This document shows, piece by piece, positions 34,775-43,136 of a stretch of 64,000 nucleotides of DNA; positions within the stretch are counted from its first letter, which is position 1; every line of letters starts with the position of its first letter. The notes beneath the pieces are model-generated. The model saw only the letters and a list, made by a program, of their open reading frames with translations. It did not search any database and was not told where the DNA came from. This stretch comes from DATLGB01 sp963724135 (GTDB lineage: Bacteria; Actinomycetota; Thermoleophilia; Solirubrobacterales; Solirubrobacteraceae): positions 545,795-609,794 of the forward strand of contig CAVRTA010000005.1 of NCBI GenBank assembly GCA_963724135.1, given 5' to 3'. The position numbers were made by a program, and so were the translations under genes.

Positions 34775-35554
34775 GTGGGTCTCGTACATGCCGTGATGGC
34801 AGCCGCGGCGATGGCGACTCCGCTGCCGGCATCGCCCCGCGACTACGCCGATGCGTTCGCCGAGGTCCGCCCCGCCCAGCGCGCGGCGGCGCGCGCATGG
34901 GACGGCCGGCGGCCCGTGCCCGCCGACCTCGCCGCGTACGCGCTCCACGAGCAGCGGCTGGCGTTCGCGCTGGCCGGCTCGCGGCGTTTGCGACAACGCA
35001 CGCTGCCGCTGATCGTGCGTCGCGAGCGCAGCGGCGTGCGCGACGAGGTGCGGGCACAGGTCAAGCTCAGCAGGCTCGCCGCCGGCTGGCCGGTCAAGCG
35101 CAAGCGCGATTACAACACCGGCCGCGCCGAGTCCGCGCGGACGCTGTGGCGCTACTACGGCGAGGCCAAGCGCCGCTTCAAGGTCTCGCGCGCTCTGCTC
35201 GGCGCCGTCAACCTCATCGAGTCGAGCTTCAACCGGCTGCGCTCGGACAGCGTCGCCGGCGCCCAGGGCCCGATGCAGTTCATCCCCTCGACGTGGAAGG
35301 CCTACGGGATGGGCGGCGATGTCCACGACCCGCGCGACGCGATCCTCGGCGCCGCCAACTACCTGCACGCCAGCGGCGCGCCGCGCGACAACGCCAACGC
35401 GCTGTACCACTACAACCCGTCGTGGCTGTACGTGGATGCCGTGCGCCGCTATGCGCGGCACATGCGCTCGTTCACCGGCTTTCGCTTCTACTACGCCCGG
35501 TCGCTGTTCGTGCGTGCCCGGGGCGGAGGGCATCGGCGCCTCACCGGTCCGTAG
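34775..35554 (+). CDS. Lytic transglycosylase (SLT domain)
   Basis: 259 residues from GTG 34775. A weak N-terminal signal (VMAAAAMATPLPASP) is followed by a basic helical region and then the SLT fold: catalytic Glu in LLGAVNLIESSFN, then SVAGAQGPMQFIPSTWKAYG, DPRDAILGAANYLHASG and NALYHYNPSWLYVDAV. It cleaves peptidoglycan glycan strands with anhydro-muramyl formation, probably outside the membrane. It is divergent from the methyltransferase gene with 23 bp between starts. Confidence 0.87.
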   Translation: MGLVHAVMAAAAMATPLPASPRDYADAFAEVRPAQRAAARAWDGRRPVPADLAAYALHEQRLAFALAGSRRLRQRTLPLIVRRERSGVRDEVRAQVKLSRLAAGWPVKRKRDYNTGRAESARTLWRYYGEAKRRFKVSRALLGAVNLIESSFNRLRSDSVAGAQGPMQFIPSTWKAYGMGGDVHDPRDAILGAANYLHASGAPRDNANALYHYNPSWLYVDAVRRYARHMRSFTGFRFYYARSLFVRARGGGHRRLTGP

Positions 35555-35564
35555 CCTCGCGGCC

Positions 35565-35825
35565 ATGGACCAGGTCGTGCAGATATTCGGATCGTTGCTG
35601 ATCCTGACGGCGTTCTTCTCGGCGCAGCGGGGGTGGATGGACACGGACGCGCCGCGCTACCTGTGGCTGAACCTCGTCGGCGCGGTCATCCTCGCCGTCC
35701 TCGCCGCGATGGAGGAGCAGCTCGGCTTCCTGCTGCTCGAGTTCTGCTGGGCGCTCGTGGCCGGCCACGCGCTGTTGGCCCTGCGCTCAAGCAGAGACGC
35801 CGACCTGACCGACGGCGCCGCGTAA
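35565..35825 (+). CDS. Small membrane protein, CBU_0592-like
   Basis: 86 residues with three hydrophobic segments (VVQIFGSLLILTAFFSAQ, YLWLNLVGAVILAVLAAM, LGFLLLEFCWALVAGHALLAL). The arrangement, with EEQLGFLLLEFCWALVAG, matches the small CBU_0592 family of unknown function. ATG 35565 lies 10 bp after the transglycosylase stop, so the two are probably cotranscribed. Its 3' end overlaps the opposite-strand Cys-repeat ORF by 39 bp. Confidence 0.75.
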   Translation: MDQVVQIFGSLLILTAFFSAQRGWMDTDAPRYLWLNLVGAVILAVLAAMEEQLGFLLLEFCWALVAGHALLALRSSRDADLTDGAA

Positions 35826-36134
35826 GCCGACGCAGCCGATGCAGCCGACGCAGCCGATGCAGTCGACGCACGCCACGCAGGCGATGCAGCCGAGGCAGGC
35901 GATATTGCCCAGGCCGAGCAGGACGCCGGCGCTGCCGGCGACCGCCGCGGAGCCGATGACGCCCGCGGAGCCCGCCACGCCCGCGGACGCCGCGACGCCT
36001 GCCGAGCCCGCGACGGCTGCGGAGCCGACCACGCCCGCGCTGCCCGCGACCGCGGCACTCGCCAGCACGCCGGCACTGCCCGCGACGGCCTCGCTCTCGT
36101 GGACCCCGGAGCTGTCGGTGACGGACTCGGCCAC
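35787..36134 (-). CDS. Small repeat protein with Ala/Gly/Val repeats and CxxC ladder
   Basis: 115 residues from GTG 36134. The first part is built of short repeats of the form VAGSAGVxxSA. The last ~35 residues carry a ladder in which Cys recurs every third residue (CLGCIACVACVDCIGC) and then VGLRGAVGQVGVSA. Regular three-residue spacing of Cys suggests a beta-solenoid, or a metal-binding or redox array. The opposite strand also has an open low-complexity frame, so the strand call rests on the Cys pattern and on vague similarity to Cys-ladder proteins in other high-GC bacteria. Function unknown. Confidence 0.5.
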   Translation of the reverse strand: MAESVTDSSGVHESEAVAGSAGVLASAAVAGSAGVVGSAAVAGSAGVAASAGVAGSAGVIGSAAVAGSAGVLLGLGNIACLGCIACVACVDCIGCVGCIGCVGLRGAVGQVGVSA

Positions 36135-36284
36135 GCCGACATCATCGTCGACACGCTCAGCTCGACGCGTGGTCAGTTGTCGGGCCGTCGCCGGTGGCGA
36201 CGAGGGGCCAGGATCGGCCGGGTCTGATGAATAGCACCCTGGCTCAGGGTGAAATTCATCAGCCTCGCGGTATGGGCCTGCTCC

Positions 36285-36884
36285 ATGCTGGGGAGCGTGG
36301 CAGACGATCCTGACCTCACGCTCGCACTGTCCGCCTACGCGCAGGGCCTGTTCCCGATGGACGATCCCGACCGCCTGGACAGTCCGCTGCCCTTCTACCG
36401 CGCCGATCCGCGTGCCGTCTTCGAGCTCGCCGATCTGGACACGATCCGCCGCAAGCTGCGCCGCAGCCTCGCTGCGGATCCGGGCTGGCGGCCCGCGCTC
36501 GACGAGGCCTTCGAGCAGACCGTCGCCGACTGCGCGGCCCCCCGGCCGGACGACGGCCAGTGGATCACGCCGCGCCTGGAGTCCCTGTACCGGCAGCTCC
36601 ACGCCGCCGGCTTCGCGCACTCCTTCGAGCTGTGGCAGGCGGACACGCTCGCCGCCGGCATCCTGGGCGTCGTGATCGGCCGCGCCGCGATGCTCGAGAC
36701 GATGTTCCACACCGTCCCGCACGCCGGCAACGTCAACCTCGTGCGCACGCTCGAACGGCTCGCCGCCTCCGGCATCGCGCTGTGCGACATCCAGCTCATC
36801 TCCGCCCACACGCGCCGCCTCGGGGCGCGCGAGATCGCTGCCGACGAGTTCGAGCGCCGCCTCAGCGCTGCACTGAGGCGCTGA
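36285..36884 (+). CDS. aat: Leucyl/phenylalanyl-tRNA-protein transferase
   Basis: About 199 residues. Recognisable Aat features are the N-terminal AYAQGLFPMDD, the PLPFYRADPRAVF segment, the central SFELWQADTLAAGILGVVIGRAAMLETMFH and the C-terminal GIALCDIQLISAHTRRLGAREI. It transfers Leu or Phe from tRNA to N-terminal Arg/Lys of proteins, marking them for ClpAP/ClpS degradation. Several starts are possible (GTG 36249, ATG 36285, GTG 36297); 36285 fits the family length best. Its 3' end overlaps the opposing GGDEF-EAL gene by 23 bp. Confidence 0.85.
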   Translation: MLGSVADDPDLTLALSAYAQGLFPMDDPDRLDSPLPFYRADPRAVFELADLDTIRRKLRRSLAADPGWRPALDEAFEQTVADCAAPRPDDGQWITPRLESLYRQLHAAGFAHSFELWQADTLAAGILGVVIGRAAMLETMFHTVPHAGNVNLVRTLERLAASGIALCDIQLISAHTRRLGAREIAADEFERRLSAALRR

Positions 36885-38901
36885 GCAGCTCGCCCACCGG
36901 CTGCGGGCGCCCGACGAAGAGCCCCTGCACCAGCTCGACTCCGAGCTCGCGCACCGCGTCGAGGATCGCCCCGTCCTCCACGCACTCTGCCACGACGGTC
37001 TTGCCCAGGGCGTGGGCGGCGCGCACGATCGCCTCGGCGATGGCGCGGTCCGCGGGGTCACCCGGCAGCGCGCGCGTCAGCTGCCCGTCGAGCTTGAGGA
37101 ACTCGACCGGGAGCTGGCGGATGTAGCGCAGCGCCGCCGTCCCGGCTCCGAAGTCGTCCAGCGCGAAGCGGCAACCGAACTCGGCGAGCTGCGCCATCAG
37201 CCGCTGCGCCTCGCCGCGGCCCGACAGCGCCGTCCGCTCCGTCAGCTCGAAGATCAGGTGGTGCCCGGCCTCCGGCGCGTCCATGATGTGGCGCGCGGCG
37301 CGCCCCAGGAAGTTGCGGTCCAACAGCGACTCCTCGCTGAGGTTGACGGCCAGGTCGACGGGATCGCCGGCGTCGAGCTGCGCGCGGACGAACCCGACCG
37401 CCTGGCTGACGACCCACTCGTCGACGGCGCCGATGAGACCGTGCCGCTTGGCCGGGGCCAGGAAGGCGTTGGGCCGCACGACGGTGCCGTCCTCGTCGCG
37501 CATGCGCAGCAGCAGCTCGTACATGACCGGCGTGCCGCTGCCGACGTCCACGATCGGCTGCGCGTCGAGCAGCAGCCGGCCCGAGTCGAGGCCCCGCCGT
37601 ACCTTCTCGGCCCAGCCGAGACCGGACGAGCGCTTCTGGCGCATCGAGGGCTCGAAGATCGCGATCGAGCTGCGCCCGCGCGCCTTGGCCTCGGCCAGCG
37701 CCTCGGTGGCGTGCAGCAGCAGATCGTCGGACAGCGCGATGCCCGCGCAGGCCGACAGCCCGATGTGAGCGCCCGCGACCTCGACCGGCCGCTCCCCCAC
37801 GACCCCGAGCAACTCCTCCGTCAGCGCGCGGGCGGCGCGAGTGTCGACGCCGGACATCAGCACCCCGAACTCGTCCGCGCCCAGGCGCGCAAGTGCTCCG
37901 CGCTCGCCGATCGCGTCGGTGAGCCGCGAGGCCATGACCTCGAGCACGACGTCGCCCGCCGCCGTCCCGAAGGTGTCGTTGAGCTCGCCGAAGCCGTCGA
38001 GGTCGACGATCGCCAGCGCGGCCGGAGCGCCGGGGAGCCGGCCGAGCAGCGGCAGCAGCGCGGAGCGGTTGAGCAGTCCGGTGAGCGAGTCGTGGTCGGA
38101 GGCATGGCGGACCTCGGCGACGAGCTGCTCGGTCTCGGCGACGTCCTGGACCTGCACGATGTAGCGGCGCGGCTCGCCGGCGTCGTCGCGCAGCAGCGAC
38201 ACCGAGAAGACCACCGGGAGCGTCCCGCCGTCAGCGCGGCGCAGGTCGAGCTTGAGCGTGACGGCATGCAGCTCGCGCGCCACCAGACGCGCGAGCTGCT
38301 CCCTGATCTCCCCGAGCGCGTCGGCGCTGACCAGATCCTCGAGCGACCTCCCCGTGCGGTCCTCTCCCACGAGCTCGGTCATGCTCTGGTTGACGCGCCG
38401 CACGACTCCGTCGGCGACGATCGCCATGCCGATCGGCGACATCGTGAAGAGCCGCTCGAAGGCCTCGGTCGCCTGCTGCGAGCCGCCGGGCTCGCCCAGC
38501 GCCACGTCCACCGAGCGCGCCGACCGGTCCACGCGGGCGCGCAGGCGCACCTCCGCCCACGATCCGTCGAGCGCCCGCAGGCGCAGGGTCGCGGTGCGGA
38601 TGCGCCCGCCGGGCGCGAGCGGGTTGAGCGCCGCGAGCAGCGGCTCCACGTCAAGAGGATGGACGAGCTCCGTGAGCCGCCTGCCGACCAGGTCGGTCTC
38701 CCCCGTGAGCCCGATGAGCGTCGGCGACGCGCGGCGGATCCTGCCGTCGAGCGCGACCTCGGCGAGGCCCTCGCCCGTGAGCTCCCACAGGCGCTCCTCG
38801 CGGCGGCGCGATTGGCGAAGGAGGACGAGAACGGCTGCCAGGGTCAGCAGTGCTCCGACCAGGGCGATGGCGGCACCCAGGAACACGGTCGGATGAAGCA
38901 T
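36862..38901 (-). CDS. PAS-GGDEF-EAL c-di-GMP signalling protein
   Basis: About 679 residues. One N-terminal TM helix (TVFLGAAIALVGALLTLAAVLVLL), two PAS domains (LTGEGLAEVALDGRIRRASP and SPIGMAIVADGVVRRVNQSM), a GGDEF domain (DHDSLTGLLNRSALL ... LARLGADEFGVLMSG) and an EAL domain (MYELLLRMRDEDG ... FALDDFGAGTAALRYIRQLPVEFLKLDG). The signature Gly is changed (GADEF) and EAL is ELL, so both activities may be partial. The EAL metal residues DDFG and the ELTERTAL segment are retained. It would make or break c-di-GMP at the membrane. ATG 38934 is an alternative start. Confidence 0.88.
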   Translation of the reverse strand: MLHPTVFLGAAIALVGALLTLAAVLVLLRQSRRREERLWELTGEGLAEVALDGRIRRASPTLIGLTGETDLVGRRLTELVHPLDVEPLLAALNPLAPGGRIRTATLRLRALDGSWAEVRLRARVDRSARSVDVALGEPGGSQQATEAFERLFTMSPIGMAIVADGVVRRVNQSMTELVGEDRTGRSLEDLVSADALGEIREQLARLVARELHAVTLKLDLRRADGGTLPVVFSVSLLRDDAGEPRRYIVQVQDVAETEQLVAEVRHASDHDSLTGLLNRSALLPLLGRLPGAPAALAIVDLDGFGELNDTFGTAAGDVVLEVMASRLTDAIGERGALARLGADEFGVLMSGVDTRAARALTEELLGVVGERPVEVAGAHIGLSACAGIALSDDLLLHATEALAEAKARGRSSIAIFEPSMRQKRSSGLGWAEKVRRGLDSGRLLLDAQPIVDVGSGTPVMYELLLRMRDEDGTVVRPNAFLAPAKRHGLIGAVDEWVVSQAVGFVRAQLDAGDPVDLAVNLSEESLLDRNFLGRAARHIMDAPEAGHHLIFELTERTALSGRGEAQRLMAQLAEFGCRFALDDFGAGTAALRYIRQLPVEFLKLDGQLTRALPGDPADRAIAEAIVRAAHALGKTVVAECVEDGAILDAVRELGVELVQGLFVGRPQPVGELLSASVQR

Positions 38902-39007
38902 CGGCACAGTTGGGCCGCAAGGGTGCTCCAACATCCGTCCAGTTCCGGGGTAAAGGGCTCCAAAATCCGGCGCGGACCCCAGCCGCAACCGGCCTAACCT
39001 GAGGTCC

Positions 39008-41395
39008 TTGCCGGAGCAGGCGTCGCTTCCCTCCCCTCCGTCGCGACGCCGCCGTGTCGCCGAGTCGCTCGCGCTGGCGGGCGAATGGCGGCGTCTGGAC
39101 CGCACGGCGACCGCGGTCGCGATCGTCGTCAGCCCCGTCTTCTTCGCCCTGCTCTACGGGACCGCGGACCTGCCCCTCGGCGCGGCGGTCGTCCTCACGG
39201 TGATCGCGATCGGCGCCTTCCGCGGGCTGATCGACGTCATCGCGCACATCTTCATCCCGAGCCCCTCGCTGTACGGGGCCGAGAAGGAGCTCAAGAGCGA
39301 GAACGTCGTCTCCCGGCGGCGGCTGTGGTACTGGCGCAAGAAGTACCGCCGGCTGGTGAAGCTGTTCGTCTTCTTCTCCTTCGCGGTGCTGATCGCGATG
39401 GTGATCAACATCGCCGCCGGCAACGGCGGCGGCATCGGCGACGGGATCGCGGCGCTCGGCGACGCGGTCGCCGCCTTCGCGCCGGTCGCGTTCGGCTACC
39501 TGCCGATCATCCTGATCCTGTTCTTCGCCAACTTCCTGATCCTGTTCGGGCCGCTGCTGTTCCTGGGCGCCCAGCAGATCAAGGCCTACGAGCCGGGCGA
39601 CGCGGACTGGGGCGTGAAGCTCTCAGACGTCCGCGGGCAGCAGGAGGCGCGCGAGGAGATCACCCGCATCGTTTCCCTGTGGCAGTCCGGCGAGGACTTC
39701 GTCAAGGCCGGCGGCAAGCGCGAGCGCGGCGTGCTCTTCCTCGGCGCGCCGGGCACCGGCAAGACGATGCTCTCCAAGGCGATCGCGACGTCGTTCAACT
39801 GCCCGTTCGTAACGATCCCGGGTTCGGGGTTCGCGCAGACGTTCATCGGCATGGACGCGGTGCTCGTGCGCTTCCTGGCCTGGCGCGCGCGCAAGCAGGC
39901 GGCCAAGTGGGGCGGCCAGTGCATCGTCTTCATCGACGAGATCGACGCCGTCGGCATGCGCCGCCAGGCGCTCGGGGGCGCCGGGTTCGCAGCGGCGACC
40001 GAGCCCGGGCTGTTCGAGTACCACTCGACCGACATCGTCGTCGAGTCCGATGCCTGGCGCGAAGAGGTCTTCCGAGCGCGCGCGCCGGAGCGGCGCAGCC
40101 CGTACCCGGCCTTCTACGAGAAGCTCTCGCGACCGATCGAGAAGATGATGATCCCGGGCATGATGGGCGGCGGCGGGCTGGCGCTGAACTCGCTGCTCGT
40201 CGTCATGGACGGCATCGACGACCCGCCGCTGTCACGGCGCTTCATCACCAATCGCGTCAACACGTTCTTGGACGCGCTGTACATGATCCCGCGCAGCCTG
40301 CACGGCCGGTCGCTGCGGCTACCGCCGCCCAAGCCGCGGAAGGACGAGATCTACTTCATCGGGGCGACCAACGTGCCGCTGGAGCGGCTCGACCCCGCGC
40401 TGGTGCGGCCCGGCCGCATGGGCCGCCACGTGTACTTCCGCACGCCGACGTGGGAGGACCGCCGCGACATCTTCGAGCTCTACCTCGACAAGGTCGACCA
40501 CGACAGCGAGCTCGACTCGCCGGAGCGACGCGACGAGCTCGCGCGCATCACCAACGGCTACTCGCCCGCGATGATCGACCAGGTCTGCTCGATGGCCCTG
40601 ACCTACGCGCACGCCGACGGGCGCGAGCGCTTCGCCTGGCTCGACCTCGTCGAGGCGATGACGACGATCGAGGCGGGCGTCGCCGTGGGTCAGCCCTACG
40701 CCAAGCACGAGGAGCGCTCGATCGCCGTCCACGAGGCCGGCCACGCGGTCTGCTCGCACCTCTACAACGAGAACCTGCTCTCGACCCGGCTGTCGGTGCG
40801 CCGCCGCGGCGACTCGGGCGGCCATCACCAGGCGATGCGCATCGAGGACCGCTTCGTGTCCTGGCGCTCGGAGGAGGTCGCGGGCCTCATCCACACCCTC
40901 GGCGCAATGGCCGCGGAGCTCGTCTTCTACGACCAGAACACCACCGGCGTGGGCGGCGACATCTTCTCGGTGACGGCGAACGCGGCGCGGATGGTCGGCA
41001 TGGCAGCGATGGCGCCGGCGCCGATCGACCTCTCGGAGCGCATCGCCGACCACGACGAGCGGCGCGCGGCCGAGGAGCGCGTGCGCGAGCGCTTCGTCGC
41101 CCTGGGCAACACGCTCATCCACCGGTCGGGCAGCGGGATGCTCGACGGCCAGCCGCTCGGGCACGTCCTCGGAGACCGCCACAAGCGCGCGCTCGTGGCC
41201 GAGCTGATCGGCCAGGCGTTCGTGGTCGCCTACAACACGATCCGCACGAACAGGGAGGCCACCGCGCGAGTCGCCGACGTGCTGGTCGAGAGGGGTGAGA
41301 TCTTCGGCAACGAGGTCGTCGACCTGCTCGACTCCGTGGGCCTGCGCAAGCCCGACATCGACGTACTGGACGAGACGGTATGGCCGGCGATCTGA
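39008..41395 (+). CDS. FtsH-like AAA+ membrane protease with AAA insertions
   Basis: 795 residues from TTG 39008. Several N-terminal hydrophobic segments (VAIVVSPVFFALLYGTA, FVFFSFAVLIAMVINIAAG, YLPIILILFFANFLILFGPLLFLG) precede the AAA+ domain: Walker A GAPGTGKT, Walker B FIDEIDAVG, and SRH GATNVPLERLDPALVRPGR. The zinc protease motif HEAGH and the later GVGGDIFSVTANAARMVG are intact. Unlike ordinary FtsH there are long insertions (about 70 residues after Walker B and about 50 after VVMDGID). It probably degrades membrane proteins. The next gene overlaps by 16 bp and may encode a partner. Confidence 0.85.
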   Translation: MPEQASLPSPPSRRRRVAESLALAGEWRRLDRTATAVAIVVSPVFFALLYGTADLPLGAAVVLTVIAIGAFRGLIDVIAHIFIPSPSLYGAEKELKSENVVSRRRLWYWRKKYRRLVKLFVFFSFAVLIAMVINIAAGNGGGIGDGIAALGDAVAAFAPVAFGYLPIILILFFANFLILFGPLLFLGAQQIKAYEPGDADWGVKLSDVRGQQEAREEITRIVSLWQSGEDFVKAGGKRERGVLFLGAPGTGKTMLSKAIATSFNCPFVTIPGSGFAQTFIGMDAVLVRFLAWRARKQAAKWGGQCIVFIDEIDAVGMRRQALGGAGFAAATEPGLFEYHSTDIVVESDAWREEVFRARAPERRSPYPAFYEKLSRPIEKMMIPGMMGGGGLALNSLLVVMDGIDDPPLSRRFITNRVNTFLDALYMIPRSLHGRSLRLPPPKPRKDEIYFIGATNVPLERLDPALVRPGRMGRHVYFRTPTWEDRRDIFELYLDKVDHDSELDSPERRDELARITNGYSPAMIDQVCSMALTYAHADGRERFAWLDLVEAMTTIEAGVAVGQPYAKHEERSIAVHEAGHAVCSHLYNENLLSTRLSVRRRGDSGGHHQAMRIEDRFVSWRSEEVAGLIHTLGAMAAELVFYDQNTTGVGGDIFSVTANAARMVGMAAMAPAPIDLSERIADHDERRAAEERVRERFVALGNTLIHRSGSGMLDGQPLGHVLGDRHKRALVAELIGQAFVVAYNTIRTNREATARVADVLVERGEIFGNEVVDLLDSVGLRKPDIDVLDETVWPAI

Positions 41396-42414
41396 TCCCA
41401 CCGCCGTCCCCCGCCGGACGCCCTGACCCCGACGGGCGGCCGGAGGGTGGCACGTTCAGCGAGTCCGAGCTGCTGCGGACGGACGCCGAGCACGCCGCCG
41501 CTGTGGAGGCGACGACGCCGGTGGAGCCGGCGCCCGCGTCGCCGTACCGGTCGCGCTTCGGCTTCGTCATGGGCGCGCTCGTGGGTGTGGGGGTCGCGGC
41601 GATGCTGATCATCGCGCTGGTCGTCACCAGCGGCGACAGCCTGCGCGAGGAACCCTGGTCGGCGTGGCAGCCGACGTCCGAGGACCCGGACATCCGCGCG
41701 ATCGAGATCGCCCAGCACGTGGGGAGCCAGTACCGGCTGAACTCGGGCGATCAGCTCGTCGACGTCGACGCCCAGCGGCTCGAGCTCGACGGCCAGCGGC
41801 TCCAGGTCGTCATCCGCTCCGCGGCCAAGGGCGAGGGCGCCGACATCATCGACGTCCCCGGCGACTCGCTGCTGTTCGTGCTCAGGGGGCTCGGGCCGCG
41901 CGGCTCGATCGACTCCGAGAAGCCGTCCGAGAAGCGGCTGCGGCTCGTCCAGCGCGAGGCCTACGAGCTGGCGCTGTACGCGTTCAAGTACGTCGACGGG
42001 ATCGACAACGTCGTCACGTTCCTGCCACCGCCGCCGGAGTCCGCCGCGCAGAAGGCCGCCGACGAAGTCGACCGCCGGTCGCGCCCGCTGGGCTCCAACC
42101 AGCCGCCGGACACCCTGCTCGAGGGCACGACGGCCGCGTCCGAGGGCAAGCCGGTCCCGGCGCTGCTGTTCCTGCCCGGCGACGTCGAGGAGTCCTTGCG
42201 GCGCCCCCTGCGCGCCACCTTCCCGAGCCCCGTGCCGCCGCGGCCGGCGAGCATGTCGGGCGCCGAGGCCTCGATCTTCGAGGGCTTCGCGCAATCGCAC
42301 GGGTTCGACGCGTCCGTGGTGAGCGACCAGACCGGCGCGGGGATCCTCGTCCTCGACCGCGCCTCCTCCAGCGCCGCGGCGCAGAAGACGCTCGCAGCCG
42401 CACTCAAGGCCTAG
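41380..42414 (+). CDS. Single-pass membrane protein, possible partner of FtsH-like protease
   Basis: 344 residues. A Pro/Glu-rich cytoplasmic N-terminus (~60 residues), one TM helix (FGFVMGALVGVGVAAMLIIALVV), then an extracytoplasmic domain with alpha/beta character (IRAIEIAQHVGSQYRLNSGDQLVDV, LFVLRGLGPRGSIDSEKPS). Not recognised as a known family. Its start lies inside the 3' end of the FtsH-like gene, and both are membrane proteins, so an adaptor or regulator role like HflK/C is conceivable but only inferred. Confidence 0.7.
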   Translation: MAGDLIPPPSPAGRPDPDGRPEGGTFSESELLRTDAEHAAAVEATTPVEPAPASPYRSRFGFVMGALVGVGVAAMLIIALVVTSGDSLREEPWSAWQPTSEDPDIRAIEIAQHVGSQYRLNSGDQLVDVDAQRLELDGQRLQVVIRSAAKGEGADIIDVPGDSLLFVLRGLGPRGSIDSEKPSEKRLRLVQREAYELALYAFKYVDGIDNVVTFLPPPPESAAQKAADEVDRRSRPLGSNQPPDTLLEGTTAASEGKPVPALLFLPGDVEESLRRPLRATFPSPVPPRPASMSGAEASIFEGFAQSHGFDASVVSDQTGAGILVLDRASSSAAAQKTLAAALKA

Positions 42415-42445
42415 CTTCACCAAAGGGTCCGTCCCTTTTGTGAAG
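42415..42445. terminator. Bidirectional terminator hairpin
   Basis: CTTCAC, one unpaired base, AAAGGG, a 5-nt loop, CCCTTT, one unpaired base, GTGAAG: a 12-bp stem directly after the stop of the membrane protein gene, overlapping the end of the convergent small gene. AAA and TTT tracts flank the loop in either direction. Confidence 0.6.
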
Positions 42446-42623
42446 TCCGTTCGTGGCCGGCGCAGTGGGTGACGGGCAGGCGGGGGTACTTCGGATAGCG
42501 CTGGGGCTCGGTCTTGTGGCGGCGGCAGAGGCTGAAGATGCTGCCGCGCCCGGACCTGACGATCTGCTGGTGGACGCAGGTGTCGCAGAGGCCGCCCGCG
42601 TGCCTGCGCTCAGTTGATGCCAC
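42417..42623 (-). CDS. Small Cys/His-rich protein (probable zinc-binding)
   Basis: 68 residues from GTG 42623. LCDTCVHQQIVRS, then FSLCRRHKTEP, then a late THCAGHE give a four-Cys pattern like small zinc-ribbon proteins; YPKYPRLPVTHC is a typical end in short actinobacterial and proteobacterial proteins of unknown function. The final dozen residues run into the terminator hairpin. Its start overlaps the stop of the upstream 99-residue gene by 14 bp. Confidence 0.65.
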   Translation of the reverse strand: MASTERRHAGGLCDTCVHQQIVRSGRGSIFSLCRRHKTEPQRYPKYPRLPVTHCAGHERTSQKGRTLW

Positions 42624-42909
42624 GGTGGCCCATCCGGGCCAGCGCCTCGTGGTGCCTGGTAACGCGCTGCTTGACCGGGTCGTCCTCTGGACGGTCGTGG
42701 ACGAGACCCCACATGCCGTCCGCCGCCATCTCAGCCGTCTCGGGCGTCGCGCGCCTGGCCATCTCATCGACGAGGGCGAACTCGAGCCGCTCGATCTTCT
42801 CCTCCGCCGTGCCCTCGCCCAGCGGCGGGAACGGGACGCCTCTCAGGTGCTCTTCCCAGGCACCCTTGACCATCGCGAACCGGTTGCGCAGGACGATCGA
42901 GTCCGACAT
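42610..42909 (-). CDS. Hypothetical protein
   Basis: 99 residues, rich in charged helices (MVKGAWEEHLRGVPFPPLGEGTAEEKIERLEFALVDEMARRA). No motif recognised. Good codon bias and a coupled downstream small gene support that it is real. It is probably soluble. It lies just downstream of tRNA-Gln on the same strand. Confidence 0.55.
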   Translation of the reverse strand: MSDSIVLRNRFAMVKGAWEEHLRGVPFPPLGEGTAEEKIERLEFALVDEMARRATPETAEMAADGMWGLVHDRPEDDPVKQRVTRHHEALARMGHRGIN

Positions 42910-42965
42910 CCCGCGCGAGTGTGCCAGACCTGCGCCAGCCGCGCCTGCAACCGGGATTCGAACCA

Positions 42966-43037
42966 CTGCCGGGCTAGGACTCGAACCTAGAATTCCAGGG
43001 CCAGAACCTGGCGAGTTGCCGATTACTCCACCCGGCA
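42966..43037 (-). tRNA. tRNA-Gln (CTG anticodon)
   Basis: On the minus strand TGCCGGG pairs with CCCGGCA as the acceptor stem. The anticodon stem-loop is CCAGG-TTCTGGC-CCTGG with anticodon CTG, and the T-arm is CTAGG-TTCGAGT-CCTAG. The discriminator base is G, as usual for tRNA-Gln. CCA is not encoded. Confidence 0.95.
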
Positions 43038-43136
43038 AGGGGAAAGGTCGAGACCTTTCGGCGCAGGCGAGTATAGGCGCGGATCTGTGCGACTGGGCCG
43101 GGAACGTGTGTTCGTATCTAGGGCCTGGCCGTTCCG

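Noticed and set aside
35826..36130. Short tandem repeats that could suggest a CRISPR array
   Set aside because: Repeats are degenerate 6-36 bp coding repeats without distinct spacers, and no cas genes are near.
35839..36234. Plus-strand Pro/Ala/Thr repeat ORF
   Set aside because: Low complexity only; the minus frame has the regular Cys ladder and is the better candidate, though not certain.
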